This document shows positions 42,489-52,343 of a DNA stretch of 64,000 nt, piece after piece (position 1 is the first letter of the stretch; each line of letters starts with the position of its first letter). Both the position numbers and the translations under genes were made by a program. Origin of the DNA: Negativicutes bacterium. Its GTDB lineage: Bacteria; Bacillota_C; Negativicutes; Sporomusales_B; JARLHX01. The stretch spans positions 14,920 to 78,919 of the forward strand of contig JARLHY010000039.1 in NCBI GenBank assembly GCA_031292015.1, given 5' to 3'. The notes under the pieces were generated by a model that searched no databases, was not told the origin of the DNA, and was given only the letters and a program-made list of their open reading frames with translations.

Positions 42489-44816
42489 TTAAGAGACAGA
42501 ATATATTTTGTACATATTTACCGGTTCGGCGTTATCGTATATGGTCCAGATCCCGCAGGGGCATACGCCGGCACAGATGCCGCAGCCGATGCACTTGGTG
42601 TCATCGGATACGTATTCGTAGCCGCCTTCGGGCAGCGTCACCCGGGATATGGCGTTTTCCGGACAGGACTTCATGCACATATGGCAGTCACGGCAGGTAC
42701 CGCAGCTGATACAGCGCTGATAGTCCTCCTGGGGCGAGGGCAGATCGCAGCTGTGGCACTTTTTGAAATATGCCGTACTGAGCCGGTCAGCGGGTATTTT
42801 TTGTTTCACTTCCGGCTTGTAGGTATTGCCAGTGAGATAGGCGTCCACAGCAAAGGCGGCCTGCCTTCCTGCACCGACGGCGTCGACCAGCCGTCCGGGG
42901 GCAATGGTGTCACCGGCCGTAAATACTCCGTCGGTTATGGAATAGTCGTCCCTGGGCTTCAGGTAACCCCGCTGCAGGCTGATGCCAGCAGGCAGAAAAC
43001 TCAGGTCCGGGCTTTCGCCAATGGTGATGATGACGGTATCGCCTTTGATCAGCTGACCGTTTTGTGTCACAATGCCGTCGGCGGTGATCTCCTTGGTCAT
43101 CACCGGCCAGAGCAACACTCCGCCCATTTGCTGGACGTGTTCGATCTCCTTAGGGAAGGCGGCGGGGGCCTGGACGTCGATGCAGGTAACTTCCTCGGCG
43201 CCCAGCTGATAGGCTCCGACGGCGGCGTCCATACCGGAGTTGCCGCAACCGATGACAATGATCTTTTTACCGATAACCGGCTTTTCACCACGGTTGATGG
43301 CTTTCAGAAAATCGAGACCTTTGAGAATACGCTCATGCCCCGGCCAGGGGATGACTTTGGGGATGTGGCCGCCGGTGGCAACCACCACAGCGTCGTGGCC
43401 GGCGCGCAGTGCGGCAAATTTATCGGCGTCAATAGTTTCCCCTGGCTTAAAGATCACACCGATGTCCTTGATCCGCTGCAATTCCTTTTCCAGGGTGGCC
43501 TGAGGCAAACGGGAACGGGGAATGACTTGCTCCATTTTTCCGCCCAGACGCATCCCCGCCTCGAAAACGGTTACGGCGTGGCCTTTGCGGGCCAGTTGCC
43601 AGGCGGCGGTCAAGCCGGCCGGCCCACCGCCGATGACGGCGACTTTTTTGCCGGTGTTGGCAGCCGGAGCCGGAAGGGTAACGTCGACGGAGTAGGTGCC
43701 TAACTGACCGATCTGCGCGGACAGGTCCACTTCGCCGCGGGTGCATTCATCCATGCACAGGTTTGGACAGACCGAACCGCAGATCGAGCCGGGAAACGGA
43801 GTATATTCGAGAATCAGCCGGTAGGCTTCGTCAATCTTGCCTTCGCGCAGCAGGTTAAATCGCTGCTGGGATGGGATGGACGCCGTGCAGTTAAACTCGC
43901 AGGGGGCGCTGTAGCGGGCGTCTTCCCACCGGGGAACCCGCTGCCGGTTGAGGCCGCTGGTAACCAGCCCAATCACACTGAAGTCGTCGTTGGTCACATC
44001 GCCGAAGATTCCGCCGGCAACCCACTCCTCCCGACGGAAGGACCAGGTGTCGGTATTGGCCTTTTTCGGCCGTTCGTCATAGGTCAGCGGCTGGACTTTC
44101 TGCCACTGGGTCCAGTCGGTGAGTTCTGCCTTGATCTCCTGCCGGCCTATGCTGGCAAGAAAATCATCCATATGGCTTTCGAGATATTCGATGTCGGCGG
44201 CGTCAAGAGTCAGGATTTTTACATCCTTTTGGGAAATCCCGCTGGCTTGGCCGCGGAAATAGAGTTTGCCACCGACCATACCGATACAGGAACGGTCTCC
44301 AAGGACCGATTCGAACTGTTCGCTGTCGTAGCCGCAGACAACGGCTATACCGCCGGACATAAACTCGAAGGAAAAGCTGCCGCAGTTCTTGAGCACCCAA
44401 AATTCCGGCGCAGAATAAAGCGGATCGTGTTTCATCATTGAGCCGGACCGGGTTCCTGCCCGGCCGCCGACATAGACCGTGCCGGAGGCGGCACAGTGGG
44501 CGGTGGTATCGCCGCCGTCGCCGCGAACGATGATTCTGCCGCCGGCGTTGAGCCAGCCGACGTCAGCCGGCGCAGGGCCGTCGACAATGATCTCGGTGCC
44601 TTCCAGGCACATCGACCCCACCCGCTGCCCGGGATTGGTGACAGTAAACTTGAGCGGCTTTCCTTCCGGATGCCACAAAGGCCCGCCAATATCATGCTGG
44701 CCTGATGCTTCAATGTTGAATTCGGTCTCACCGGCTGCCAGGGCCTGATTGATCGCCTGCAGGAGATCCTGCGTGGACATCCGGTTATTGCCTTGTAGAG
44801 CGTTGATTTTAAACAT
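42489..44816 (-). CDS. Glutamate synthase: GXGXG domain fused to GltD-like oxidoreductase
   Basis: A 775-aa fusion. Residues 15-230 are the GltB C-terminal GXGXG beta-helix (NAGGRIIVRGDGGDTTAHCAASGTVYVGGRAGTRSG). Residues 290-690 are a GltD-like pyridine-nucleotide oxidoreductase with Cys-rich Fe-S motifs (CGSVCPNLCMDEC) and Rossmann GGGPAGLTAAWQLA. The C-terminus carries two ferredoxin-like motifs (CISCGTCRDCHMCMKSC; CIGCGICAGVCPCG). It supplies electrons to the synthase domain in the preceding gene. This differs from the two-subunit NADPH-GOGAT of enterics. Confidence 0.88.
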   Translation of the reverse strand: MFKINALQGNNRMSTQDLLQAINQALAAGETEFNIEASGQHDIGGPLWHPEGKPLKFTVTNPGQRVGSMCLEGTEIIVDGPAPADVGWLNAGGRIIVRGDGGDTTAHCAASGTVYVGGRAGTRSGSMMKHDPLYSAPEFWVLKNCGSFSFEFMSGGIAVVCGYDSEQFESVLGDRSCIGMVGGKLYFRGQASGISQKDVKILTLDAADIEYLESHMDDFLASIGRQEIKAELTDWTQWQKVQPLTYDERPKKANTDTWSFRREEWVAGGIFGDVTNDDFSVIGLVTSGLNRQRVPRWEDARYSAPCEFNCTASIPSQQRFNLLREGKIDEAYRLILEYTPFPGSICGSVCPNLCMDECTRGEVDLSAQIGQLGTYSVDVTLPAPAANTGKKVAVIGGGPAGLTAAWQLARKGHAVTVFEAGMRLGGKMEQVIPRSRLPQATLEKELQRIKDIGVIFKPGETIDADKFAALRAGHDAVVVATGGHIPKVIPWPGHERILKGLDFLKAINRGEKPVIGKKIIVIGCGNSGMDAAVGAYQLGAEEVTCIDVQAPAAFPKEIEHVQQMGGVLLWPVMTKEITADGIVTQNGQLIKGDTVIITIGESPDLSFLPAGISLQRGYLKPRDDYSITDGVFTAGDTIAPGRLVDAVGAGRQAAFAVDAYLTGNTYKPEVKQKIPADRLSTAYFKKCHSCDLPSPQEDYQRCISCGTCRDCHMCMKSCPENAISRVTLPEGGYEYVSDDTKCIGCGICAGVCPCGIWTIYDNAEPVNMYKIYSVS

Positions 44817-44828
44817 AGTCCACCCCTC

Positions 44829-46463
44829 CTAACACGCGTACTGGATCGCCAGTTTATCAGCGATGGCCTTGTCGGTGGTGACGAGAGCGTCGGAGCGGCC
44901 TACCGGCAGGGAGCTGTTGCCAATGGGAGCCATCAGTTTGCGCAGCTCGGCGTCCAACGCCAGCATATAGTCTACAATGTTCTGGGCTGCTTTATCGACA
45001 TCCAGCCGCCGTACCAGGCGCGGATCCTGAGTACAGATGCCTGTGGGGCAATGGCCGGTGTTACAGGCGTTGCAGCGCCCTTCCTCGTTGCCGACACAGC
45101 CGCAGAGCTGGATGAGCAGCTTGCCGAGAAATACGCCGTTGGCGCCGAGGCAGATCATCTTGAAAGCATCGGCTGCGGCGTTGCCTGTCAGTCCGAGGCC
45201 GCCGCCGGCCCAAAGGGGAATCTGTCCCTGTCGGCCTTGCTTCACGGCAGCGAGATAGCATTCCCGCACCTTGGAAACAACCGGATGTCCGGTGTGGTCG
45301 AGGGATACTTCGTTGGCAGCACCGGTGCCGCCCTGGATGCCGTCGAGGAAGAAGCCGCCGCAGATCCGGTAGGGATCGCGGAGCAGGTTGTTGTACACCG
45401 ACACCGAAGTCGCCGACGCAGCGCATTTTATCGCCACAGGTACGCGGAACTTAAAGGCGGCGTTGAGGGACATATGCATCTTTTGCACAGATTCTTCAAT
45501 CGAATACAGGCCCTGATGATTGGGCGGCGACATGAGATCGGCCTTAGGCACCCCGCGGATGGCCTGAATGTGCTCGGCTACTTTGGCTGCCGGCAGAAGA
45601 CCTCCGTCGCCCGGCTTGGCCCCCTGGCCGATTTTGATGATAATCCCGGCCGGGTCGACTTTCATATGCGGCAGGGCTTTAACGATCCGGTTCCAGCCAA
45701 AATGACCGGAGGCGATCTGCATGATCATGTATTTGAGTTGTTCGGACTTCATCAGTTGAACCGGCATGCCGCCTTCACCGGAGCTCATCCGCACCGGCAT
45801 GTTGTACCGCTCGTTGAGAAAAGCGGTGGCAAGGCTGATGGCTTCCCAGGCGCGGGTGGACAAAGCGCCGATGGACATATCGCTGAAAATCACCGGATAG
45901 ATCCAGTGCACCGGCGGCGTCCAATCATTCAGGCGCAGTTCGCCGTTATTAACGCTAAGGGGCAGTTCCGCCGGCAGCAGTACCCGGCCGAAGGGGGCCA
46001 GTATATCGAAGGTATGACGTTCGGAGTCCAGCGAAGGGTCGGTCATCTGGGAAATGCGGCCAATGACAATCTTGTCCAGCGTACGCTCTTTGGTCAGGTT
46101 GTTGCGGCCGCCTCGCTTGATCGGCGAACCGCCGAGCCGGGCCAACAAATTCATCCGGGAATCGGTATTGCGAACAGGCTTGATCGCCCGGTTCGGACAC
46201 ACTTTTTCGCACATGCCGCAGCCAACGCAGGCGTTTGCGACACTGTTTTTCTGTTTGATCACAGGTATGGCCTTATGCTGCTGGCTGGGTTCGGGCTGGT
46301 GACCGGTGGAAATGGTGATCGAGCGGCGCTCGACTCCGGGTTCGATTGCTTTGAATGTACAGGAAGCGACACAGCTGCCGCACATGGTACAGCGTTCCGG
46401 TAAATACTCAATCTTCCACGGCAAATCGTTAAAGGTAGGATCTTGGGTTCTTACTGTTTCCAT
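44829..46463 (-). CDS. Glutamate synthase central/FMN domain subunit with ferredoxin domain
   Basis: A 544-aa protein. The N-terminal 100 residues hold two 4Fe-4S motifs (CTMCGSCVASC and CVGCGMCEKVC). The rest is the FMN-binding synthase barrel, with SSGEGG, KIGQGAKPGDGGLLP, DGIQGGTGAANE and CGCVGNEEGRCNACNTGHCPTGIC, which binds the 3Fe-4S cluster. It converts 2-oxoglutarate and ammonia to glutamate. It overlaps the amidotransferase gene by 13 nt. This is the archaeal-type split GltB. Confidence 0.92.
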   Translation of the reverse strand: METVRTQDPTFNDLPWKIEYLPERCTMCGSCVASCTFKAIEPGVERRSITISTGHQPEPSQQHKAIPVIKQKNSVANACVGCGMCEKVCPNRAIKPVRNTDSRMNLLARLGGSPIKRGGRNNLTKERTLDKIVIGRISQMTDPSLDSERHTFDILAPFGRVLLPAELPLSVNNGELRLNDWTPPVHWIYPVIFSDMSIGALSTRAWEAISLATAFLNERYNMPVRMSSGEGGMPVQLMKSEQLKYMIMQIASGHFGWNRIVKALPHMKVDPAGIIIKIGQGAKPGDGGLLPAAKVAEHIQAIRGVPKADLMSPPNHQGLYSIEESVQKMHMSLNAAFKFRVPVAIKCAASATSVSVYNNLLRDPYRICGGFFLDGIQGGTGAANEVSLDHTGHPVVSKVRECYLAAVKQGRQGQIPLWAGGGLGLTGNAAADAFKMICLGANGVFLGKLLIQLCGCVGNEEGRCNACNTGHCPTGICTQDPRLVRRLDVDKAAQNIVDYMLALDAELRKLMAPIGNSSLPVGRSDALVTTDKAIADKLAIQYAC

Positions 46464-47557
46464 CGCTGCACCTCCATTTCCGGCGTAATAACGACAACTT
46501 CCCGTTCGTTGGGGTAGATGTCGGTGGCCGGATCACGATCAGGCAGCACGACATTGAGGCCTGTTACCTCGGAAGATATGACTGTAGTGGTGCCATCGCA
46601 ACCCACGACCACCGGTCGCAGTTTTTTCGAATCGCAGCAGGTCATGATACTGTTGTCCGGCAACATGGCGATGATGGTGTTCGGACCGTTGATTTCCAAG
46701 TGGCCGAGGGACTGGCGGATGACCTTCAGTTCGTTTTTATCCGACCTTTTTTCGATCTCGTCGAAGGGCAAAGGAGTGATAACATGCTTGTAATACTTTA
46801 TCGGCCATTTCAACTGATGCAGAACATAGTGCAAAGTATATAGGAAGTTTTGCGAATCGGACTCAAAGCCGATATAGCCGTTATGAAGCGAGAGCTGATA
46901 TTCCTTGTTTTTGGTGTAAAAGGTATTTTCTCCGTTGGCGCAAAGGGTGTAGCCCTGGATAAAAAACGGATGGGCGGCGTACCGGACGATTTCATAGTTG
47001 GTGTTTTGCCGGCACTGGACGACGACATTCCTGGCCATTAACTCGCCACTGTCATCCCAGAGCCTGAAATAGGTGGCAATATCGCGGGGATCGCCGATTT
47101 CTTTGAGCGTAAGTACGTCAGGCCAGAAGGAGAATACATATCCTTCCTGGACCTTTTCCAGCAAGACTCGCAGGGCGAGGCGGGTGTTCAGCAGCAGTTC
47201 CTCTTTTTCCGCCCAGGCTGCGTCACGGTATTGCTCGGGATAGTCGTAACAGCGGAAGATATACAGCGGCATGGCTTTGATGTCCAGCCCGGGCTTGCGA
47301 CTGACTTTCGGAACCCATTCGTGGATCCGGTTGAAGTTATGGGCCTCCATATAGTCTTCCACCAGTTTGGCTCCCTGCTGGGTGCAGGCCAGTGACAGGA
47401 GCGGCTTATCCTTAAACCTGGCGAAGATCCCGTCAAGATCCTGCATGACCATGGCAAACCCCGAATTGTCGTGCCCCTCTTGCTGGGGAAGCATCAGGCG
47501 GAGGGCCTGGGAAGGATGAAACGGGTTTTTGCTTTTAATAGCCCCGATACGGCACAT
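46451..47557 (-). CDS. Glutamate synthase glutaminase subunit (class II amidotransferase)
   Basis: A 368-aa Ntn-type amidotransferase. After removal of Met the N-terminal nucleophile is Cys2 (MCRIGAIKS). It releases ammonia from glutamine for the synthase subunit. This domain is the N-terminal part of ordinary GltB, here a separate gene. It starts after GGAGAGAGGTG and is the first gene of the operon, downstream of a riboswitch-terminator. Confidence 0.9.
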   Translation of the reverse strand: MCRIGAIKSKNPFHPSQALRLMLPQQEGHDNSGFAMVMQDLDGIFARFKDKPLLSLACTQQGAKLVEDYMEAHNFNRIHEWVPKVSRKPGLDIKAMPLYIFRCYDYPEQYRDAAWAEKEELLLNTRLALRVLLEKVQEGYVFSFWPDVLTLKEIGDPRDIATYFRLWDDSGELMARNVVVQCRQNTNYEIVRYAAHPFFIQGYTLCANGENTFYTKNKEYQLSLHNGYIGFESDSQNFLYTLHYVLHQLKWPIKYYKHVITPLPFDEIEKRSDKNELKVIRQSLGHLEINGPNTIIAMLPDNSIMTCCDSKKLRPVVVGCDGTTTVISSEVTGLNVVLPDRDPATDIYPNEREVVVITPEMEVQRWKQ

Positions 47558-47719
47558 ATAAGTTCACCTCTCTCCAAAATAGAAAACCTACTTGCGCAGC
47601 TTCTCATGGGCCAAAGGCCTCCTCCGTGACCTCTTCTGCCCTCCTATACGTAATATGGAGCGCAAGCCGCAATTGAACCAGCTGCCCATCAGTGGAATAA
47701 TGGTGCGTCTGACAGATTA

Positions 47720-47775
47720 AAAAAGACCCAACGCAAGATTCCGGATAGATTCCGGGACCTTCCGCTGGGTCTTTT
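47720..47775 (-). terminator. Riboswitch-controlled terminator of the glutamate synthase operon
   Basis: Minus-strand AAAAGACCCAGCG (47775-47763) pairs with TGCGTTGGGTCTTTTT (47735-47720), enclosing a second small stem (TTCCGGA/TCCGGAA type). A long T-run follows. The 5' arm includes the AAAAGACCC end of the aptamer, so ligand binding should block the terminator and turn the operon on. Confidence 0.8.
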
Positions 47776-47865
47776 ATCCCCACGGTGTAACGCAAAAATG
47801 CGTCTGTGCCGCTTGGTCCAGGCCGCCGTTGGCGCGGAACCCTAGGCACACTCCCTTGGTACATT
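47762..47865 (-). ncRNA. ykkC-family riboswitch (probably subtype 2, ppGpp-like)
   Basis: Reading the minus strand, CTAGGGTTCCG (47845-47835), CTGGACCAAGCGG (about 47822-47810), an ACAGACGC..GCGTTACACCG hairpin and GTGGGGATAAAAGACCC (to 47765) match the ykkC core in order. Subtype 1 senses guanidine and lies before exporters or carboxylases. Subtype 2 senses ppGpp or PRPP; the ppGpp form is known before amino-acid and glutamate synthesis genes. The downstream glutamate synthase therefore favours ppGpp, but the ligand is not proven. The rest of 47558-47947 is leader without a supported gene. Confidence 0.75.
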
Positions 47866-47899
47866 TGTCTTTTGTAGTAATACTGCGATGGTTACACTA

Positions 47900-47928
47900 A
47901 TTATAAAAATAAGTTTTTATACTGTCAA
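47900..47928 (-). promoter_or_regulatory. Sigma-A promoter of the glutamate synthase operon
   Basis: TTGACA (47928-47923) and TATAAT (47905-47900), 17 bp apart, minus strand, in an AT-rich block. It lies about 35 bp upstream of the riboswitch and just after the selB stop. Confidence 0.88.
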
Positions 47929-47947
47929 TATACGATTAATATAAAGT

Positions 47948-49828
47948 TTATTCTGACAAATCTTCCATTTTCAGCCCTGCACGGCGTATATCACCGTCTC
48001 TTACCGTATATTTATGCGCGTCGAAGTACTCCAGCAGCGGCAGGGCCACTTTGCGGGAAGTGCCAAGCAGGTCGCGCAGTTGAGCCACTGTCAGGGTAGG
48101 ATTCTTTGTAAAATGACCTTGGATAAGCCGGGTAATGTTTTGAATTGTTTTTCTGTATACATGCATCTCGCCGACCCGGACCAGCAGTCCCGACTGGATT
48201 AAAATTTCTTGCGCAGCCCGCGCTTTTTCGGGCGACAGCCTCATTTTTTCAGCCAACAGCTGCACAGTCACCGATTCCAGACCAATATCTTCCATTAGAC
48301 TGTCAACTTTTCCCAACACATCCTGGCGCCAATCACTGTGTCTGGCTGCGAATTCGCGCAAAGCGACTTCAGCGCCGCGGAGAACAACTACTCCCTGCTT
48401 TTGCCACGATTCCAGAAGTACAGCGAAGGCCTTGTCTTTTAACCCCAGTTTCTGCCGCAGGATTTCCTTGGATAATCCCGCCCTGTCAGGATTTTCGCGG
48501 TGATACTGGCTAACGGCGCCGGTAAGACTACGTGTCCAGTCCAGAAACATTTCCCTTGTCAGATAGTAACTTCCTTCTAATTGTATTCTTGTATCAGCAA
48601 GAAGAGCGTTCAGGCCTTCTTCTACGGCAGCATCGCGCACATAGCCCATTTGACTCTTGATTTCCTCAAGTAAAACCGGTTGGCTGTTGTCGGCAATAAG
48701 TCTGAGCAGGATTTCCCTGAGGTTCGGCGACTCCAGAGCAATAGCCAATTGCCGCCTTGCTTCGGTCAGCCGGCGCGATTGCCTGCCGGGAGCGATCAAA
48801 GTGCCTCCGCCTAGCAACTCCTGGGGAGAATACCGTCTGATTATCGCTCTGTCGCCCAAACCGGCGGTCAGTGGTGCTTCTAGTATAATTCGTGCGTAAC
48901 GCAGCGGCTGATCTTTGAAGCGATAAATCCGGCCCAAAAACTCACTTGTCCCCAGATGCAGTCGCACCCTGGTACCGCTTGCTATTTCCTGGCTCCAGTC
49001 GGCTATCATATCCCAGTTGCTGCTGACCAGTCCTCGGCGTGGTGCGCTGAGGACCATTCCCCGCTCTACAGCGTCAGCATCGGAGCCGCCAATGTTGATC
49101 GCGGCCCGTTGCCCGGCATAGACGCTGTCCACCTTGCTGCCATGCGACTCCAGTCCCCGCACCCGCAGCATCTCCCCCGCCGGATACAGCAGCAGACTTT
49201 CGCCAACAGTGGTGCTGCCGCTCAAGACCGAACCGGTGACCACTGTACCGTACCCTTTGATGGTGAATACCCTGTCGATCCATAGGCGAAAGGGCGCGGT
49301 GCTGTCACGGGCCGTCAGGTTACCGCCAATCGTCAGCAGCTCCTGCTTCAGCCTTTCCAGACCGTCGCCGGTAACGGCCGACACCCGGACAATAGGGGCA
49401 TCAGCCAAAAAGGTAGGGACCAGCAGTTGACGCACTTCGTCTTCAACCAGTTCCAGCCAGTCTTCGTCGGTTTTATCGATTTTGGTGATCACTACGATAC
49501 CGCTTCTGATACCCAGCAGTTCAAGCATCGCCAAATGTTCCCTGGTCTGCGGCATGATTCCCTCGTCGGCGGCAATGACCAGAAGAACCATATCAATGCC
49601 GCCGGTGCCGGCCAGCATATTCTTCAAAAATCTCTCGTGCCCGGGAACATCGACAATGCCCATTGTCAGATCGTCACTCAGCCGCAGGGATGCGAAACCA
49701 AGATCAATGGAGATGCCCCGCAGTTTCTCTTCTTTCAGCCGGTCTGTGTCGGTTCCGGTCAAGGCTTTTATTAGTGCCGTCTTACCGTGATCGACGTGGC
49801 CGGCTGTGCCAAGTATGATATGCTTCAC
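47948..49828 (-). CDS. selB: Selenocysteine-specific elongation factor SelB
   Basis: A 626-aa GTPase that delivers Sec-tRNA to UGA codons bearing a [18 protein letters not shown] near residue 9, DVPGHERF near 57 and [10 protein letters not shown] near 112 are the G motifs. A C-terminal set of winged helices (from about residue 375) binds the SECIS RNA. Start is GTG at 49828 after GAGGAG, overlapping the selA stop by 4 nt. It is needed to make the selenoprotein SelD in this window. Confidence 0.96.
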   Translation of the reverse strand: MKHIILGTAGHVDHGKTALIKALTGTDTDRLKEEKLRGISIDLGFASLRLSDDLTMGIVDVPGHERFLKNMLAGTGGIDMVLLVIAADEGIMPQTREHLAMLELLGIRSGIVVITKIDKTDEDWLELVEDEVRQLLVPTFLADAPIVRVSAVTGDGLERLKQELLTIGGNLTARDSTAPFRLWIDRVFTIKGYGTVVTGSVLSGSTTVGESLLLYPAGEMLRVRGLESHGSKVDSVYAGQRAAINIGGSDADAVERGMVLSAPRRGLVSSNWDMIADWSQEIASGTRVRLHLGTSEFLGRIYRFKDQPLRYARIILEAPLTAGLGDRAIIRRYSPQELLGGGTLIAPGRQSRRLTEARRQLAIALESPNLREILLRLIADNSQPVLLEEIKSQMGYVRDAAVEEGLNALLADTRIQLEGSYYLTREMFLDWTRSLTGAVSQYHRENPDRAGLSKEILRQKLGLKDKAFAVLLESWQKQGVVVLRGAEVALREFAARHSDWRQDVLGKVDSLMEDIGLESVTVQLLAEKMRLSPEKARAAQEILIQSGLLVRVGEMHVYRKTIQNITRLIQGHFTKNPTLTVAQLRDLLGTSRKVALPLLEYFDAHKYTVRDGDIRRAGLKMEDLSE

Positions 49829-51222
49829 GACTTCTCCTCTTTCTCCAGACCGGCGCATATATCACCGATTTCCACCAGGTCCGCTTCGGACAGGCAGCGA
49901 ACATCGAATACGATACTGTCGTCCTGAACGCGGACGATGACAGGAACAGATCGTAACCGAAGGTTATTTTCCAGGGAGGCAGTGCTAAAGCCGGTTCTTT
50001 TCACATAAACGGCGAAGCTGGCGAAATCCACACCCGGCAATGCACCGCCCCCGGCCTGGGAATTGACTGGTCTGACCTCTATAAGCCAATCGCCGCCCAG
50101 CTGCCCCAGAATATCAGTCAGTTTATCGGCTTTGCTTCTAAGCTCGGCCTGGGCATAACGCAGCATTCTCTGAACCGGTACATCTTCTTCCGGGTTGCCT
50201 AGGATGTAGTCCAGCAGTGTTCCCTCCACCGCGGCCAGCGACAGCTTGTCGATGCGCAGCGCCCGCATCAGCGGGTGATGCCGCATTGGCTTAAGATAGC
50301 TATTTTTGCCGACGATAAATCCGGCCTGGCCGCCGCCCAGCAGTTTATCGCCGCTGAAGGTGACGACATCAATCCCTGCGGCTATCCTTTCTTGCACGGT
50401 AGGCTCACGCCAGATTCGGTCCGGCGGTGGCAGCAGCGTTCCGCTGCCCAGATCTTCGATGATCGGCAACCGATAGCGGCTGGCCAGTTCCACCAGGGCT
50501 TCGTCTTCCGGCTGGGCGGTAAAACCGATAATCCGGTAATTGCTTGTATGTACTTTCAGGATCGCCGCCGTGTTGGCCCCAATCACCCGCTCATAGTCTT
50601 CGACTCGGGTTTTATTGGTGGTACCGACTTCGACCATGGCGGCGCCGCTCTGCCGGAGTACGTCCGGTATCCGAAATGAACCGCCAATCTCCACTAACTG
50701 GCCCCGGCTTACAATAACCTCCCTGCCGCAGGCCAGAGCCGACAATGCCAGCAAAACGGCGGCGGCGTTATTGTTGACCACCAGCGCCTCTTCGGCACCG
50801 GTGAGCGAGCATATCCGGTTCGTGACGTGACTGTGGCGGTCCCCCCGCTGCCCGGTGAGAACATCATATTCCAGGTTGCTGTACCCGGCAGCGACTTCAT
50901 TGATTCGCAACACAGCCCGTTTGCTCAGCGGAGCCCGGCCCAGATTGGTGTGCAATATAACGCCGGTAGCGTTGATAACCCTTTTTAGTCTTGGTTCCGC
51001 TGTTCTGGCCAGACTCTTTTGTGCCTGCCTGAGCAGTCCCTGAACGGAAATATCGACTGATTGGCAACTCAGCAGACTGGTTCGCGCCTTCTCAACAGCC
51101 TCGCGTAAAGCGCCGACCACCAGAGCATGAGGCTGGGAAACCAGACAAGGAGTGTCGGCTGCCGCTGTCAATAAATGATCAATCGCCGGGATGGCTCTGA
51201 GTTTGTTCTGCATATCGTCCAT
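49825..51222 (-). CDS. selA: L-seryl-tRNA(Sec) selenium transferase SelA
   Basis: A 465-aa PLP enzyme that converts Ser-tRNA(Sec) to Sec-tRNA(Sec) using selenophosphate. The PLP Lys lies in FSGDKLLGGGQAGF near residue 294. VINATGVILHTNLGRAPLS near residue 85 is the family signature. The start at 51222 follows AGGAGG; the open frame continues upstream without coding features. It is cotranscribed with selB. The tRNA(Sec) gene selC was not found in the window. Confidence 0.96.
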   Translation of the reverse strand: MDDMQNKLRAIPAIDHLLTAAADTPCLVSQPHALVVGALREAVEKARTSLLSCQSVDISVQGLLRQAQKSLARTAEPRLKRVINATGVILHTNLGRAPLSKRAVLRINEVAAGYSNLEYDVLTGQRGDRHSHVTNRICSLTGAEEALVVNNNAAAVLLALSALACGREVIVSRGQLVEIGGSFRIPDVLRQSGAAMVEVGTTNKTRVEDYERVIGANTAAILKVHTSNYRIIGFTAQPEDEALVELASRYRLPIIEDLGSGTLLPPPDRIWREPTVQERIAAGIDVVTFSGDKLLGGGQAGFIVGKNSYLKPMRHHPLMRALRIDKLSLAAVEGTLLDYILGNPEEDVPVQRMLRYAQAELRSKADKLTDILGQLGGDWLIEVRPVNSQAGGGALPGVDFASFAVYVKRTGFSTASLENNLRLRSVPVIVRVQDDSIVFDVRCLSEADLVEIGDICAGLEKEEKS

Positions 51223-51352
51223 AAGTCCTCCTTTTAGGCGTCGAGTCCTCTCTCTTGTAGTATTCCAATTTTTCCTCGCTTTTCCTGTCGCTTGCATAGC
51301 ATCTGCGAAAAAATGGCATACTGAATCCAACCACAACAATCAGGAGACTTTC

Positions 51353-51958
51353 ATGCTCAACCAATTGCTCCATAAATTATTACCGCCCTCTGAGATCAGA
51401 TTTGATATTCATCAACCGGATTCTCAGTCTGCAGTGGCTGCCGGAATTGTCGATATCGTCAGTTCTTCCGGCACGGCCTGCAGAGATTTTGTCATCCTGT
51501 GCATCGGCACCGACCGTTCCACCGGCGACTCCCTCGGTCCGCTCACCGGCAGCAAACTTCAATCCTTGGTTCTGTATCCGCATATCTTCGGCACTCTTGA
51601 TAAGCCGGTGCATGCCACCAATCTGGCCGAGACGCTTCGCTTGATCCAGCAGACCTTCGCGCAGCCCTTCGTCATCGCTGTCGATGCCTGCCTGGGCCGG
51701 GTCGACAGCATTGGCTTTGTCACCCTGGGGCGCGGGCCGCTCAAGCCCGGCGCTGCCGTTAACAAAGATCTGCCTTCCGTCGGTGACGTCTATATTACTG
51801 GCACGGTGAATGTCGGCGGGTTTATGGAACATCTGGTGCTGCAAAGTACAAGACTGAGTCTGGTCGTAAAAATGGCTGATGCCATAGCATATGGGCTCGC
51901 GGTCAGCCTGGCCCAGTTGTCAGTTGTCGCCACAAAGGAACGAACCCCCGGCGAATAA
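51353..51958 (+). CDS. yyaC: Spore protease YyaC (DUF1256)
   Basis: A 201-aa protein of the YyaC family, related to the germination protease Gpr. FVILCIGTDRSTGDSLGPLTGSKL near residue 45 and FVIAVDACLGRVDSIGFVTLGRGPLKPGAAVNKDLP are typical. Its presence supports an endospore-forming host. The start at 51353 follows AGGAGACTTTC. It is divergent from selA. Confidence 0.92.
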   Translation: MLNQLLHKLLPPSEIRFDIHQPDSQSAVAAGIVDIVSSSGTACRDFVILCIGTDRSTGDSLGPLTGSKLQSLVLYPHIFGTLDKPVHATNLAETLRLIQQTFAQPFVIAVDACLGRVDSIGFVTLGRGPLKPGAAVNKDLPSVGDVYITGTVNVGGFMEHLVLQSTRLSLVVKMADAIAYGLAVSLAQLSVVATKERTPGE

Positions 51959-51974
51959 AGATCGCCAGGGGTTC
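51942..51974 (+). terminator. Hairpin at the yyaC 3' end
   Basis: GAACCCC-GGCGA...TCGCC-GGGGTTC stem (51942-51974) overlapping the yyaC stop. No T-run follows, so termination would be weak or Rho-dependent. It also lies downstream of the convergent ykuS gene. Confidence 0.4.
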
Positions 51975-52035
51975 AGACCGTTGCCTTTTGTATAGATAGC
52001 TTTTCCTCGCCGATAACTGTTTCCCTGCAGATTAC

Positions 52036-52275
52036 CTACAGCCGGTCGAGTTCGTCCAGAATTTCGGCCGCGGTTTTTCCTGCTGCGTTGATGACCGGCA
52101 CGTCAGTTGCCGTGTCCTGGATATTCATCAAGTTTATATCGGCTCCGCTGACGATAATGGCATCCACCGCGTCGAAACTGGATTGATCCAACGAAACTAC
52201 ATCGTAGCCTTCGGTTTCAAGCAAGTCGATCACATTGGATAAATTCGGTTCAACTGCAATTATCCCCTGAATCAT
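52036..52275 (-). CDS. YkuS family protein (UPF0180), copy 1
   Basis: A 79-aa small protein. VEPNLSNVIDLLETEGYDVVSLD and VPVINAAGKTAAEILDEL match YkuS/UPF0180, which is of unknown function and common in spore-formers. It forms a tandem pair with the next gene, whose sequence is clearly related but divergent. Confidence 0.88.
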   Translation of the reverse strand: MIQGIIAVEPNLSNVIDLLETEGYDVVSLDQSSFDAVDAIIVSGADINLMNIQDTATDVPVINAAGKTAAEILDELDRL

Positions 52276-52343
52276 GGTTTCTATCCACCTCCGCTGATAG
52301 TTTCTCTGCTTTGGCGCCGTTTATACCGTCTGTCGAAAAATAT

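Noticed and set aside
47604..47864. 86-codon minus frame in the glutamate synthase leader
   Set aside because: It runs through the riboswitch and terminator stems; the sequence is better explained by RNA structure.
47558..47947. tRNA(Sec) gene near selA-selB
   Set aside because: The long gap beside selB is fully explained by a promoter, riboswitch, terminator and leader. No long-extra-arm tRNA was seen here or elsewhere.
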